A DNA stretch of 50,223 bases from JAWKTT01 sp041398965. Its GTDB lineage: Bacteria > Planctomycetota > Planctomycetia > Planctomycetales > Planctomycetaceae. Below the pieces are notes generated by a model. It was not told the origin of the DNA. It did not search any database and worked only from the letters and a program-made list of their open reading frames with translations. Location of the stretch: positions 1-50,223 of the forward strand of contig JAWKTT010000034.1 in the NCBI GenBank assembly GCA_041398965.1, read 5' to 3'. Shown piece after piece: positions 42,483 through 50,223 of the stretch (position 1 is the stretch's first letter; every line of letters begins with the position of its first letter). The position numbers and the translations under genes are program-made.

Positions 42483-43481
42483 ATGAAAAGATGGCGGAGG
42501 TCTGGTTTTACGTTGATTGAGTTACTGGTGGTCATTGCGATCATCGCGATTCTGGTGGCTTTGTTGCTTCCGGCTGTGCAGTCTGTGAGAGAAGCGGCAC
42601 GTCGGAGTCAGTGTCAAGATCACCTGCACAACATCGTGATTGCGATGCACAACTACGAGGGGACGTACAAGTATTATCCCATCGGCTGCATTAACAAGGA
42701 CGGAAACGACGGAACCGGCGGAGGCTGGACATGGATGACCCAGATGATGGCTTTCGTCGAGCAAAAAGCCGCCTATGATGCGGTCGATCCCTCAGCGACA
42801 GGGATTGCGGCGGCTGTCTCAAATTCTGCCAAGCTCCAGGTGATGAAGCAGGTCATTGACATCTTCCGTTGTCCCTCCGATACCGGTCCCGATGTGAATG
42901 ACTATCACCTGATTCCGAATGGAAGTGGTTGCTCGGCAATCAGTTGCGCTGGAGAGACGTCAAAGGCCTCGGCGTTGGCACTGTCAAGTTATGTTGGGTC
43001 AAACAACTCGAACCAGATCGACCGGGAGAACCCCAATGGGTTGTTCAACATCAATGTCGCGGTGAACAACAATACGATCGTCAAGCGGGCGATGCGAGAT
43101 GTCACCGACGGGACGAGTAACACCATCGCCGTCGGCGAACGGTCCTACATCAGTGGTGGAGGCTCCGAGAAGCACGGAGCCGCAGTCGTCTGGGCCGTGA
43201 ATGGCAACGATGACAACTCCGATCGGAGTGGTCTTGTCGGAGCGATGGCATGTGGTCGGTACGGTATCAACCGCAGTGTTCCAGGTACGCCACGTGGTCG
43301 GGGATACAGCAGTAAGCATCCAGGCGGGGCTCATTTCGCCCTGCTGGATGGTAAAGTGAGTTTCCTCAGCGAGAACATCGACTTGGCCGTCGATTCTTCC
43401 ACCTACGGAGGACAAGTGGTGGACAGTGTCTTTGAACGGCTGATTGCCATCGATGATGGTCAGCCTGTTTCTGTGCCATAA
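42483..43481 (+). CDS. DUF1559 prepilin-like protein
   Basis: A 332-residue member of the DUF1559 family. The leader is only six residues before SGFTLIELLVVIAIIAILVA, the classic class III-type prepilin motif with Glu at +5. LLPAVQSVREAARRSQCQDHLHN follows, then FRCPSDTGPD, RDVTDGTSNTIAVGERS and HPGGAHFALLDGKVSFLSENID near the C-terminus, all hallmarks of the family. It is closely related in the N-terminal region to the copy at 8989-9903. A strong terminator follows at 43512. The next gene, a small lipoprotein with a regulatory-like beta-sandwich, is a standard planctomycete partner of DUF1559 genes. Confidence 0.95.
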   Translation: MKRWRRSGFTLIELLVVIAIIAILVALLLPAVQSVREAARRSQCQDHLHNIVIAMHNYEGTYKYYPIGCINKDGNDGTGGGWTWMTQMMAFVEQKAAYDAVDPSATGIAAAVSNSAKLQVMKQVIDIFRCPSDTGPDVNDYHLIPNGSGCSAISCAGETSKASALALSSYVGSNNSNQIDRENPNGLFNINVAVNNNTIVKRAMRDVTDGTSNTIAVGERSYISGGGSEKHGAAVVWAVNGNDDNSDRSGLVGAMACGRYGINRSVPGTPRGRGYSSKHPGGAHFALLDGKVSFLSENIDLAVDSSTYGGQVVDSVFERLIAIDDGQPVSVP

Positions 43482-43511
43482 CCTGACAGAAGTCTTCCCA
43501 ACTTGAGCTAC

Positions 43512-43550
43512 GGCCGGAGAGGTCCCCACGACCTCTCCGGCCCTTCACTT
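43512..43550 (+). terminator. Intrinsic terminator after the DUF1559 gene
   Basis: GGCCGGAGAGGT (43512-43523) and ACCTCTCCGGCC (43531-43542) form a perfect 12-bp stem with a 7-nt loop, followed by CTTCACTTT. Confidence 0.85.
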
Positions 43551-43689
43551 TGAATGACTCGTTCTTTCATCGATGTCGAGTCACACGTTACTGGTATTTG
43601 TCATCTCTTGCCGTTTTGTCGTACGTTGGTGCCTTGAGTCGCAAAGTCCACATGACGGCACTCACAATGGAAAGCCTAAGGTTTAAGCA

Positions 43690-44100
43690 ATGAATCGACG
43701 TCAAGCAGTTCTCGGTCTCGCATTGGTCACGTTGGTTGCTGCATGTGGCAGTGGAGTCGAAGTCCCACCGCTCGGCAAAGTGACCGGAGTGGTCACCCTC
43801 AATGGGACCCCCACAGCAGGAATTAACGTCGCGTTTCATCCACAAGCCGGGGGGAAGACGGTTGAGGGAGTGACGAACGACAAAGGGGAATACTCGCTGC
43901 AATACAACGAAGGTCTGGAAGGGGCCATCGTCGGTGTCAACGACGTCACTCTGTCGTGGGCCGAAACCGACGAAGAAGTCCAACGAGACAAGAACGGCGA
44001 ACCCCACCCCCCCACCCCCAAACCCGCGCTTCCCGACTCCTACGAGAAGACCGCCACAGTCAAAGCCGAAGGAAACACCTACAACTTCGACCTGAAGTAA
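43690..44100 (+). CDS. Small lipoprotein with carboxypeptidase regulatory-like domain
   Basis: A 136-residue protein. The signal peptide ends in the lipobox LVAAC, so the mature protein is a lipoprotein. The mature domain reads VTGVVTLNGTPTAGINVAFHP, GVTNDKGEYSLQY and GAIVGVNDVTL, the pattern of the transthyretin/carboxypeptidase regulatory-like beta-sandwich. The same domain forms the C-terminal part of the zinc-ribbon protein at 14813-16552 (VTGKVTQAGKPLAGARVLF). A Pro-rich linker (PHPPTPKPALPDS) precedes the last strand. Function unknown; the pairing with a DUF1559 gene suggests a surface or pilus-associated role. Confidence 0.85.
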   Translation: MNRRQAVLGLALVTLVAACGSGVEVPPLGKVTGVVTLNGTPTAGINVAFHPQAGGKTVEGVTNDKGEYSLQYNEGLEGAIVGVNDVTLSWAETDEEVQRDKNGEPHPPTPKPALPDSYEKTATVKAEGNTYNFDLK

Positions 44101-44243
44101 GCTTTGAGGGAACTGCCGATGGCTCAGTGCGGCGGAATTCGGAGAATTTGGCCGACGATCTCATCGGCGCGTCGGCACAATTCCCCATGCGTCCAACGAA
44201 CGGATGGTGGTCGTAAACCGGCCCTGTTCAACGGGATCATCCA

Positions 44244-46196
44244 CTACGCCAGATGATTTTCCTCTGTGCGACGAATGGGGCGGACACCGATGGCGGTCAG
44301 ATCGTCAATTTGGGGGGAGTCCTGACGGTATTCGACGACATTCGCCACCAATGTCTCAAGTATCGCCGCGACTGGGAGTTTGCGATGTTGTAGCAGGTGA
44401 CGCTCCAGGCGGGTTTCGTCGTACAACACTTTCCCGTTGCAGAACGTTTCCGTGATGCCGTCGGTCGAGACGAATAAGCAGTCTCCCGGGTGGAGTTGCA
44501 CCTGTTTCACCTCCAGTTCAATCAGGGGGGCTATTCCGAGGACCATGCCTGTGCTTTCGAGGTAGTCAATGGTTCCCGAGTCTCGCAGAATGCGGGCATC
44601 ATGACCAGCACCCGCATAGCGAACTTGTCGAGTTTGTTGGTCAATCTCGGCGAAGAACAGGCTGACGAACCGCTCCGGGGGCGAGTCATGGTACAGGAGG
44701 TTGTTGAGGTGACCACCCCAGCGATCGATCGGGATTCCGTTGTCGACAATGCTGTGCAAAATCGCTCGCGTTTCGACCATCAGTAATGCAGGGCCGACAC
44801 CATGCCCGCTGACATCCCCCACAGCGACGACGACGGTCCCTCTCGGACTGACGAAATAGTCAAAGTAGTCGCCGCACAATCGCTCTGCGGGGATCGACAG
44901 GCCGGAGATGTCCCAGCCAGGCAGCTTCAAATCCTGAGCGGGGTAGAGGCATTCTTGCACGCGCTGGGCGAGTTCCAGGTCGACTTCGAGGCGCGAATTG
45001 AGTTCTTCCAGGCGATCGGCCCGGTCGGCCAGTGAGAGCTGCGAATCGTTGACCTCCCTTGCCATCGCGTTAAAGGCGCGGGCCAGCGCACCCACTTCAT
45101 CACGCCCTGTGTCCTGAATCGGCTCGAACTGTTGGTGTGACTCCAGCAATCGAGCCGCCGTGGTGAGTCGCTGTAAGGGCATCGAGAGCCGACGGGCACC
45201 AAGGTAAGCCAGAAGCATTGATGCCAGCATGAACCCGAGAATCAGCCAGACGAGATGCGTCTGATACTGGCGAATCGGATGAAAGACTTCATCCACGTCA
45301 ACATGCCCGAGTAACCCCCAGCGATCAACGTCCTCTGACTGCAACTCGATGGGACGCCAACTCGCAAGCACTCGGCGACCGGAAAGGTCAACCTGCCGAA
45401 AGGAACTGCGGCTCTCGGGAGCCGAACGGAACAGTTCGAGCTGACAGAGTTCATCAACATCCCCCTGAGGGGTTGGCAGGAAACAGTGCATTTTGTCCTG
45501 ATTGGGGGCGAGGCAACAGATTCGTCCACTCAGTCCAATCGATGGATCGCAGGTGAGGATATCGGTAATGTGTTCGCAACGCATGGCGATTCGAATGATC
45601 CCCGTCGGACGACTGTCGGTCCCGACAACCGGCGTTACCAGTTCGCAAATCAGTTTACCTTCGAAGACTCGGGGAGGATGTAAGAACGTCCGATTGAGTC
45701 CGATGGAGATGTGGGACGCGGGAAGTTGCCACCCTGTGTCGGTCCCGGTTGTCCCCGCGATCACCCGTCCCGATGCGTCGGCAATCACGATACTCACGAT
45801 GTCCCGATTACTGGCAGCGGCATCGTCCAAGATGCGTGCAATCCTTTCCGTAAACAGTTCCTCTTCAATCTCGCCGTGCGACCGTTGATTGACCAGGGAT
45901 CGCAGTTGCGTCCGACTTGCGACCAGTTGAGCACGTTCATGTTGCTGCCCGATGTAGTTCCTGAGACGCATCCCCCGTTCTCTCAGCAACAACTCAAACC
46001 GACTCTCGATTTGTTCGCGCAAACTTTGACGTGCGAAGGCATACCCCACCCAGCCCGAAGCTGCGACTGCCAACATCGCCAGACAGGCCGCAAACAGCGT
46101 CTGTCGCGTCGTCAAGGAAAAGAACAGACTGGAACGCTGCCCATCTGTGGTATCAGAATCGATCATCATGAAATGCCCGCAGACAGGAAGACACAC
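44244..46196 (-). CDS. SpoIIE/RsbU-type phosphatase with membrane sensor and HAMP
   Basis: A 650-residue signalling protein. Residues 25-55 hold the first membrane helix (LFAACLAMLAVAASGWVGYAFA). The periplasmic sensor is about 55-310, possibly a dCache-type domain (RIARILDDAAASNRDIVSIVIADASGRVIAG, STFLHPPRVFEGKLICELVTPVVG). The second helix is near 318-338 and a HAMP domain follows (MPLQRLTTAARLLESHQQFEPI). A coiled linker leads to the PP2C/SpoIIE domain: CGDYFDYFVSPRGTVVVAVGDVSGHGVGPALLM, GGHLNNLLYHDS and GDCLFVSTDGITE, with the metal-binding Asp residues in place. It would dephosphorylate an anti-sigma antagonist in a partner-switching pathway; no partner is visible in the window. Start at GTG 46196 or the ATGs at 46169/46166. 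Confidence 0.88.
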   Translation of the reverse strand: MCLPVCGHFMMIDSDTTDGQRSSLFFSLTTRQTLFAACLAMLAVAASGWVGYAFARQSLREQIESRFELLLRERGMRLRNYIGQQHERAQLVASRTQLRSLVNQRSHGEIEEELFTERIARILDDAAASNRDIVSIVIADASGRVIAGTTGTDTGWQLPASHISIGLNRTFLHPPRVFEGKLICELVTPVVGTDSRPTGIIRIAMRCEHITDILTCDPSIGLSGRICCLAPNQDKMHCFLPTPQGDVDELCQLELFRSAPESRSSFRQVDLSGRRVLASWRPIELQSEDVDRWGLLGHVDVDEVFHPIRQYQTHLVWLILGFMLASMLLAYLGARRLSMPLQRLTTAARLLESHQQFEPIQDTGRDEVGALARAFNAMAREVNDSQLSLADRADRLEELNSRLEVDLELAQRVQECLYPAQDLKLPGWDISGLSIPAERLCGDYFDYFVSPRGTVVVAVGDVSGHGVGPALLMVETRAILHSIVDNGIPIDRWGGHLNNLLYHDSPPERFVSLFFAEIDQQTRQVRYAGAGHDARILRDSGTIDYLESTGMVLGIAPLIELEVKQVQLHPGDCLFVSTDGITETFCNGKVLYDETRLERHLLQHRKLPVAAILETLVANVVEYRQDSPQIDDLTAIGVRPIRRTEENHLA

Positions 46197-46209
46197 TCCG
46201 TCTCACCCA

Positions 46210-46215
46210 ATTATA
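46210..46215 (-). promoter_or_regulatory. Possible -10 box upstream of the phosphatase
   Basis: TATAAT on the minus strand, 13 bases ahead of the GTG at 46196. No convincing -35 box is present at 17 bases, so this is weak. If real, it would favour the downstream ATG start at 46169 or a very short leader. Confidence 0.2.
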
Positions 46216-46322
46216 TGCAGGCCGAGACGCGAAAGCGACATCGGAATTCTCGTCGGCCGCGAGAGGGGAACATTCCTCGGACTGTGAACCTCGTCAACCT
46301 GTGATCTTTGCTGTCAGCGTCT

Positions 46323-46379
46323 CCCTCTCCCCCACTGTCGACGTTCCTACACTCTACGACCTTCCAGTGGGGGAGAGGG
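46323..46379. repeat. 15-bp perfect inverted repeat CCCTCTCCCCCACTG
   Basis: CCCTCTCCCCCACTG (46323-46337) and CAGTGGGGGAGAGGG (46365-46379) pair perfectly with a 27-nt loop. The right arm continues into GCCGGAGTGAGGGGG, which can also pair with CCCCCTCAT near 46446. Part of the 433-base gene-free stretch 46197-46629. Confidence 0.65.
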
Positions 46380-46556
46380 CCGGAGTGAGGGGGATTCAAA
46401 AGCGGTATCCACTTCACAAACGTGTAGAAATAGCGTCCACAGAAACCCCCTCATCCCAGTCTTCTCCTCAGTGGGGACGCTGTTTGAAGTCGGAGCGTCT
46501 TCTGCGGGGGAGAAGGAGTCTCGGGTCGGCTGACGCCTCCGATTCAGGGAGTTGCA

Positions 46557-46604
46557 CTTGTCAGATTGGAAAATCTGACCCACGGTCGACTTTCAACGGG
46601 CTGC
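46557..46604. repeat. MITE-like element, right arm only
   Basis: CTTGTCAGATTGGAAAATC followed by TGACCCACGG and CTTTCAACGGGCTGC matches the right arm of the complete element at 41855-41980. GTCAGATT and AATCTGAC form an 8-bp hairpin here. It lies 25 bases from the 3' end of the DUF1501 gene. Confidence 0.65.
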
Positions 46605-46629
46605 CGGTTCGATCATCGCTGAGGCGACG

Positions 46630-48006
46630 TTACACGACCTCTTTGAGGGGGGCGTTGCCGGGGTCGACGAGGTATTGAGGGGTGCCGGCCTGGTCGAAGA
46701 CGCGGACGTTTTCGACGTCGATGCCGGCGTTCTTGTAGAGGGTGGCGAAGACCTCCTGGAACTTCACGGGGCGGTCGTGAGGGTGTTCTCCGTTGCGGTT
46801 TGTCGAGCCGATGACTTGACCGGTTCGCATCCCTCCACCCGCCATAATGCAGCCATTCGCGGCGGGCCAGTGATCCCGGCTGTTGTTGCCGTTGATCTTC
46901 GGCGTACGTCCGAATTCTCCCCAGACGACGACCGAAACGTCCCGATCGAGTCCCCGTTCGTGCAGGTCGGTGACGAGAGCCGAAAGACCCTGGTCGAGCA
47001 GAGGGAACTCTTCGCGTGACATCGGGAAGTTCATTCCGTCGCCGCCGTGCCAGTCCCAGCGGCTGTAGTTGAGTGAAACGAATCTTGCTCCCGCTTCGAC
47101 TAGTCGACGGGCGACGCAGAAGTTTTCGATCATTCGAGGGGCCCCGTCTCGCTGAAACTTTTCGTCGCTCTTGCCGTACCGGGCGACGATGGCGGGGTCT
47201 TCCTTCGAGAGGTCGAGTGCGTCGGCCAACTGGGTGCTGGTCAGAATCCCCATTGCCTGCTGCATGGAGACATCGACGCTGTCCATGGTTCCTTTGGCAT
47301 CGAGCGATTGTTTGAAGGCATCGAGCGACTTCCGCAGTGATGTCCGATCGCGGAGACGTTCGAGCGTGACCCCTTGTAAGACCATACTTTCGCTCGTGCT
47401 CCGCGCTTCGCGTCCGACGACGTTGAACGGTCCCTTCGAGACCCCGAGGAAGCCTCCGTCACCCGGTTCGCCCCAGGTGCGGTTGCCGGTTTGGTACATC
47501 ATCGCCAGATGGGGTGGGACGGCATCGGTCACTGGTCCCTGCATGTGCGAGACCCACGCCCCGGCTGAGGGCCAGCCCCCAGGGGGTTGCCGCTGTCCTT
47601 TCTTGCGACCAGTCATGCACTGGTAGCCATCATGAGCCCCGTCCGAGTCGGAGAGAGACCGCACGAGGACGAACTTGTCCATCATCGCGGCAATACGGGG
47701 GAAGAGTTCGCAGATTTGAATGCCGGGAACGTTGGTGTCGATCGGGTTGAACTCCCCCCGAATTTCACGCGGGGCATCGGGTTTGGGGTCCCACATGTCG
47801 ATGTGCGACGGTCCACCCGGCAGATAAATGTTGATGACCGCCTTATGCGACCGCGTCCCCGAACCACTAGCAGTCTCGCCCCTCAACAGCGAAGGCAAAG
47901 CAAGCCCCCCCATCGCGAAACCGCCAATGGTGAGGAAAGATCGCCGCGAATAACGATCGCAAAACCCTTGCTGACTGCGAGGTGATTGCCCAAAGATTGA
48001 CAACAT
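46630..48006 (-). CDS. DUF1501 family protein
   Basis: A 458-residue exported protein. The leader contains the twin-arginine-like YSRRSFLTIGGFAMGGLALPSLL, so export by the Tat route is likely. Domain features: INIYLPGGPSHIDMWDPKPDAP, ELFPRIAAMMDKFVLVRSLSDSDGAHDGYQCMTG, LGVSKGPFNVVG, SLNYSRWDWHG and VSVVVWGEFGRTPKINGNNSRDHWP, which is the conserved C-terminal motif. The family belongs to the alkaline-phosphatase-like superfamily and often pairs with DUF1800/DUF1553 genes, absent here. The ATG at 48006 is preferred to the longer frame from 48126. The family is very abundant in planctomycetes; its function is unknown. Confidence 0.93.
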   Translation of the reverse strand: MLSIFGQSPRSQQGFCDRYSRRSFLTIGGFAMGGLALPSLLRGETASGSGTRSHKAVINIYLPGGPSHIDMWDPKPDAPREIRGEFNPIDTNVPGIQICELFPRIAAMMDKFVLVRSLSDSDGAHDGYQCMTGRKKGQRQPPGGWPSAGAWVSHMQGPVTDAVPPHLAMMYQTGNRTWGEPGDGGFLGVSKGPFNVVGREARSTSESMVLQGVTLERLRDRTSLRKSLDAFKQSLDAKGTMDSVDVSMQQAMGILTSTQLADALDLSKEDPAIVARYGKSDEKFQRDGAPRMIENFCVARRLVEAGARFVSLNYSRWDWHGGDGMNFPMSREEFPLLDQGLSALVTDLHERGLDRDVSVVVWGEFGRTPKINGNNSRDHWPAANGCIMAGGGMRTGQVIGSTNRNGEHPHDRPVKFQEVFATLYKNAGIDVENVRVFDQAGTPQYLVDPGNAPLKEVV

Positions 48007-48187
48007 GCTGCAACTCCCAAAGTGGCGATCCACGACGACTGGCGGATCGAGTTCCGGCCGACCGACTGCTGACCGACCGAGATCACTCCAGACACCAATG
48101 TCATCGGATATCGACCGTCCCATCAATCAGTATAGTTTGATGCGGCCTCCACCGTCAATTGGCATCAAGGAGTCGCGTGCAGTAACC

Positions 48188-48385
48188 GTAGGGCGGGAGC
48201 CTTTGAAATTGCGCTATGGTGTCAGTCGTAGCCCGAAGCGTCAGCGAGGAAATGGTTTGCGTTGATCGGCAGATCGCCCTCGCTGCCGCCTCGGGTTACG
48301 ACAAAGACGAAAAAACAGGGTGTTTCAGTGACGTGAAATCGAGAGTGCGCAACTTCATAGGCGGGAGCCTGCCTGCCCTACAATT
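48188..48385. repeat. Mosaic of interspersed palindromes upstream of the toxin gene
   Basis: GTAGGGCGGGAGCC (48188-48201) is echoed by AGGCGGGAGCCTGCCTGCCC (48359-48378). Between them, arms at 48228-48249 (GTAGCCCGAAGCG followed by TCAGCGAGG) and 48278-48299 form a 22-bp inverted repeat with three mismatches. The mosaic runs directly into the open frame of the truncated toxin gene. Confidence 0.65.
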
Positions 48386-49609
48386 ACTGCTGCTCCGGAG
48401 AACATTGATGAGATTCTCAAACAACCCTGGACGGAAGAAGGAGTGATTCAGGCGTACGAACATCTTTACGGGGACGACCCGAAGGCGATGGCTGCGATGT
48501 TCCTCGTCCTGTCGTACTTCCAATTAGAAAAAGTTAGCTTCTGGCAAGACGACTATGGCCCACCTGATACTGAGCGGGGGACTATTCCCATCGATGACGG
48601 GAACTGGCTGATGGGGGCGAGGACCAATGAGAATGCTGCGGAACAACTTTACGAACTCACTTGGCGGTATTTCCCCGAACTGGGGCTAGAACGGACATGG
48701 GGGCGGGCAGCATGGGATGTCCCTGTGGGAGCAGGTAAAGTCGTCCTTGGTGGTGTAGGCGCATTTTTCTCAGGTGCAGTCGTACTTGCTCCCGAACCAA
48801 CCGGTCTTACGAAAGCCGGGGGAGCGATAGGCGTTGTGTACTCGGTCGACTTTATGGGAGAAGGAGCGACACAGATATTCGGCGTCGGGGAAGCGGGGGG
48901 CATGTCTCTCTTGGACGCAGGCTTCGGAGCATACGGCGAATACATGAACGGGCAAGAGGGCCGCGACTCTGCCCTGTTTTGGCTGAACGTCTCCCGCTTC
49001 GCAGAGACCGGTGCCGGTCTACTCAACGTCACGAAGTTCGGAAAAGTCAAACTGCGACTCTCCCCCTCAGTCTGGAACGACCTCAGCACCGCCGCTAAAC
49101 TAGACTACCGAGCCGGCAGTCAAGCCCTACAATATGCCTACCGACGGTTTCTCTCCAGAAATGCCCCAACAAGAGCTAGAGCCTTCTTCACTGACGCTGA
49201 CCCTGCTCGGAGAGTCATGGGGTCTGCTCGCCTCAATCATGCTGATGAAATTGCTGAGATGCGGCGACTCATGGATGCAGAAGGTGTCGAAATCATTGAA
49301 CGAAGCGGAACGATGGCTTACTGCCCCAGCAGCCGGGCAGGCCGACCGGGGCAGTTCATTATTGATCCAGACGCTTCGTACTCTGCGTGGAAGCACGAGT
49401 TCCGCCATTTCTTAGATGACCAAGCAAGTGGATGGGATGGAATGTCTGCACTAATGGACAAGAACACTCGCTGGGCTTGGGAATCAGCCGCTTATGCGGA
49501 AGAAATTTCCTTGATGCGTCGGTTGGGTCGTCAAGATGTAATTGACGAGCTAATCAAGCTCCGAACTAAACAGTGGCAGAACATTTTCATGCCACACTTG
49601 GGGAAATAG
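48332..49609 (+). pseudogene. 5'-truncated polymorphic toxin with HExxH metallopeptidase domain
   Basis: The frame is open from 48332 to the stop at 49607-49609, and the sequence before the first usable start (GTG 48443) still reads like protein (ENIDEILKQPWTEEGVIQAYEHLYGDD). No ATG, GTG or TTG lies in frame between 48332 and 48443, so the N-terminal part is missing. From 48443 there are 388 residues. A hydrophobic segment (AGKVVLGGVGAFFSGAVVLA) and a pre-toxin region lead to the C-terminal domain GQFIIDPDASYSAWKHEFRHFLDD. This carries HEFRH (H318 and H322 counted from 48443), and the later ESAAYAEEISLM supplies a likely third metal ligand. Such domains end Rhs/polymorphic toxins. The GTG has GAAGGA directly against it, a poor ribosome site. 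Confidence 0.6.
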
Positions 49610-49613
49610 TGCT

Positions 49614-50033
49614 ATGCGTCTGGAGGAACGAATGTATTCGGAGACTGACACGCAGAAGGTGATTGAGTATGCCTCGCACCCAAATTGGCATCTCGATAAA
49701 GCCCATGCCATGTATGAACTTGCCTTGAGGGCTTTGGAAGATCATTCGTTGCTGAGTACAGCATGGAACTGTATTGGCAATGAAATTGTGGTTGTCACAC
49801 GGCAGGGGCCACCACTTGGTCAGCCAGCCGCAGTGGTATTGGTGGATGCGGGTGGGGAGGAAGTTGAGAGGGCGTTGGTCGAAGCGATGCAAGAGTGGTC
49901 GATCGAGCAGCAACGAGATTTCTTTTTTGGGGTTGTTGAGAAATCAGAGCGGTATGCTTTCTTTAACCGCTTGATTTCAAGTTTCGGCTTCAACCCCAAG
50001 GTTGAAGTCAACAAAGATGGAAGCGTCAACTGA
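49614..50033 (+). CDS. Putative immunity protein for the adjacent toxin
   Basis: A 139-residue soluble acidic protein that begins four bases after the toxin stop codon. This is the standard position of an immunity gene in polymorphic toxin loci. It has no signal peptide or membrane helix. The sequence is helix-rich at the N-terminus (TDTQKVIEYASHPNWHLDKAHAMYELALRALEDHS), then beta-like (GNEIVVVTRQG, PAAVVLVDAGGEEVERALVEAM), ending in helix (QQRDFFFGVVEKSERYAFFNRLISSFGF). I do not recognise a named immunity family. The frame is intact although the toxin is truncated. The start could also be the ATG at 49632. Confidence 0.55.
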   Translation: MRLEERMYSETDTQKVIEYASHPNWHLDKAHAMYELALRALEDHSLLSTAWNCIGNEIVVVTRQGPPLGQPAAVVLVDAGGEEVERALVEAMQEWSIEQQRDFFFGVVEKSERYAFFNRLISSFGFNPKVEVNKDGSVN

Positions 50034-50050
50034 TCCTCTTTAAGACCAAG

Positions 50051-50209
50051 TCACTTCGGCTTCTGCATCACGATCTTCGCAGGCTGTGCCGGTTTGAAGG
50101 GCTGCAACCGTGCTGGTTGTGCAGGCTTCCACGGCTTGAACACCGGGGGGGTGGTGGGGGCGCTCCGCGTTAGCGGAAGCCCCCGGACGGGGTGCTGGCG
50201 AATTGGAGG
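50051..50209 (-). CDS. C-terminal fragment of a proline/alanine-rich protein (partial or disrupted)
   Basis: On the minus strand a short open frame ends at TGA (50053-50051). Its last 28 residues have a repeated K/R-P-x-K/R-P-A-Q-P pattern (FKPWKPAQPARLQPFKPAQP, then AKIVMQKPK). Going upstream the frame is Pro/Thr-rich until a stop at 50212-50210, so either the start is missing or a frameshift lies within the hairpin repeat GCTCCGC-GCGGAAGC at 50162-50180. It looks like the end of a surface protein interrupted by an interspersed repeat. Confidence 0.35.
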   Translation of the reverse strand, partial: PPIRQHPVRGLPLTRSAPTTPPVFKPWKPAQPARLQPFKPAQPAKIVMQKPK

Positions 50210-50223
50210 TCATGCGGGTGGTC

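Noticed and set aside
46210..46215. A firm promoter for the phosphatase gene
   Set aside because: The TATAAT is good, but no -35 match lies at a proper distance; kept only as a low-confidence feature.
1..50223. tRNA or rRNA genes
   Set aside because: No cloverleaf with a TTCGA-type loop and CCA-adjacent acceptor stem, and no rRNA-like conserved blocks, were recognised by eye. A tRNA scan would settle this.

Overview
The window looks like chromosomal DNA of a planctomycete, probably of the Planctomycetaceae (Gimesia/Schlesneria/Planctomicrobium-like). This rests on family content rather than a computed phylogeny: three prepilin-type DUF1559 proteins, a DUF1501 protein with a twin-arginine-like leader, a secreted sulfatase beside an EF-hand protein, an ECF sigma factor with a long membrane-spanning C-terminal extension, a protein with the planctomycete LEDRTLL N-terminal motif, a PQQ-type beta-propeller, and many short interspersed palindromes between genes. 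I saw no tRNA, rRNA, CRISPR array, transposase or phage gene.

Layout. 1-6777 is a plus-strand polysaccharide or envelope locus: the tail of a Gfo/Idh/MocA-like oxidoreductase, an NAD-dependent epimerase, two family-4-type glycosyltransferases, a membrane-anchored deacetylase-like protein and a membrane-anchored endonuclease/exonuclease/phosphatase-family protein, the last two overlapping by ATGA. 6887-8840 holds a tandem duplication of a whole transcription unit (promoter, about 200-nt leader, small secreted protein, terminator). 8989-17561 carries two DUF1559 proteins, a small membrane protein, a LEDRTLL protein, a large dynamin-like GTPase, a zinc-ribbon/proline-rich/membrane/beta-sandwich protein and an alpha/beta hydrolase. 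17623-22248 has an RDD protein, a translationally coupled minus-strand pair (710-aa secreted protein and DUF309) and trpF. 22375-25492 has a membrane-anchored hydrolase, then a sulfatase/EF-hand pair bracketed by a short inverted repeat.

25516-28742 is on the minus strand: the membrane-fused ECF sigma factor and ftsY. 29188-35583 encodes a 2131-residue secreted protein of unknown function, preceded by a perfect 18-bp palindrome. 35795-41795 has small secreted proteins, a lipoprotein, a TIM-barrel protein, prmC and a PQQ-propeller protein. 41855-42332 is a gene-free stretch made of two adjacent non-coding repeat elements. 42483-48006 has a DUF1559/lipoprotein pair, a SpoIIE-type phosphatase receptor and a DUF1501 protein. 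The right end holds a 5'-truncated HExxH metallopeptidase polymorphic-toxin gene with its likely immunity gene, sitting directly against a mosaic of palindromic repeats.

The observations I find most worth a second look are the sigma factor fused through a membrane helix to a secretin/STN-like domain, the duplicated leader-plus-secreted-protein unit, the compound hairpin element at 41977-42332 with inverted ends and flanking direct repeats, the 2131-residue secreted protein with its palindrome, and the truncated toxin with an intact neighbour. All calls are from reading the sequence; no database search was run.
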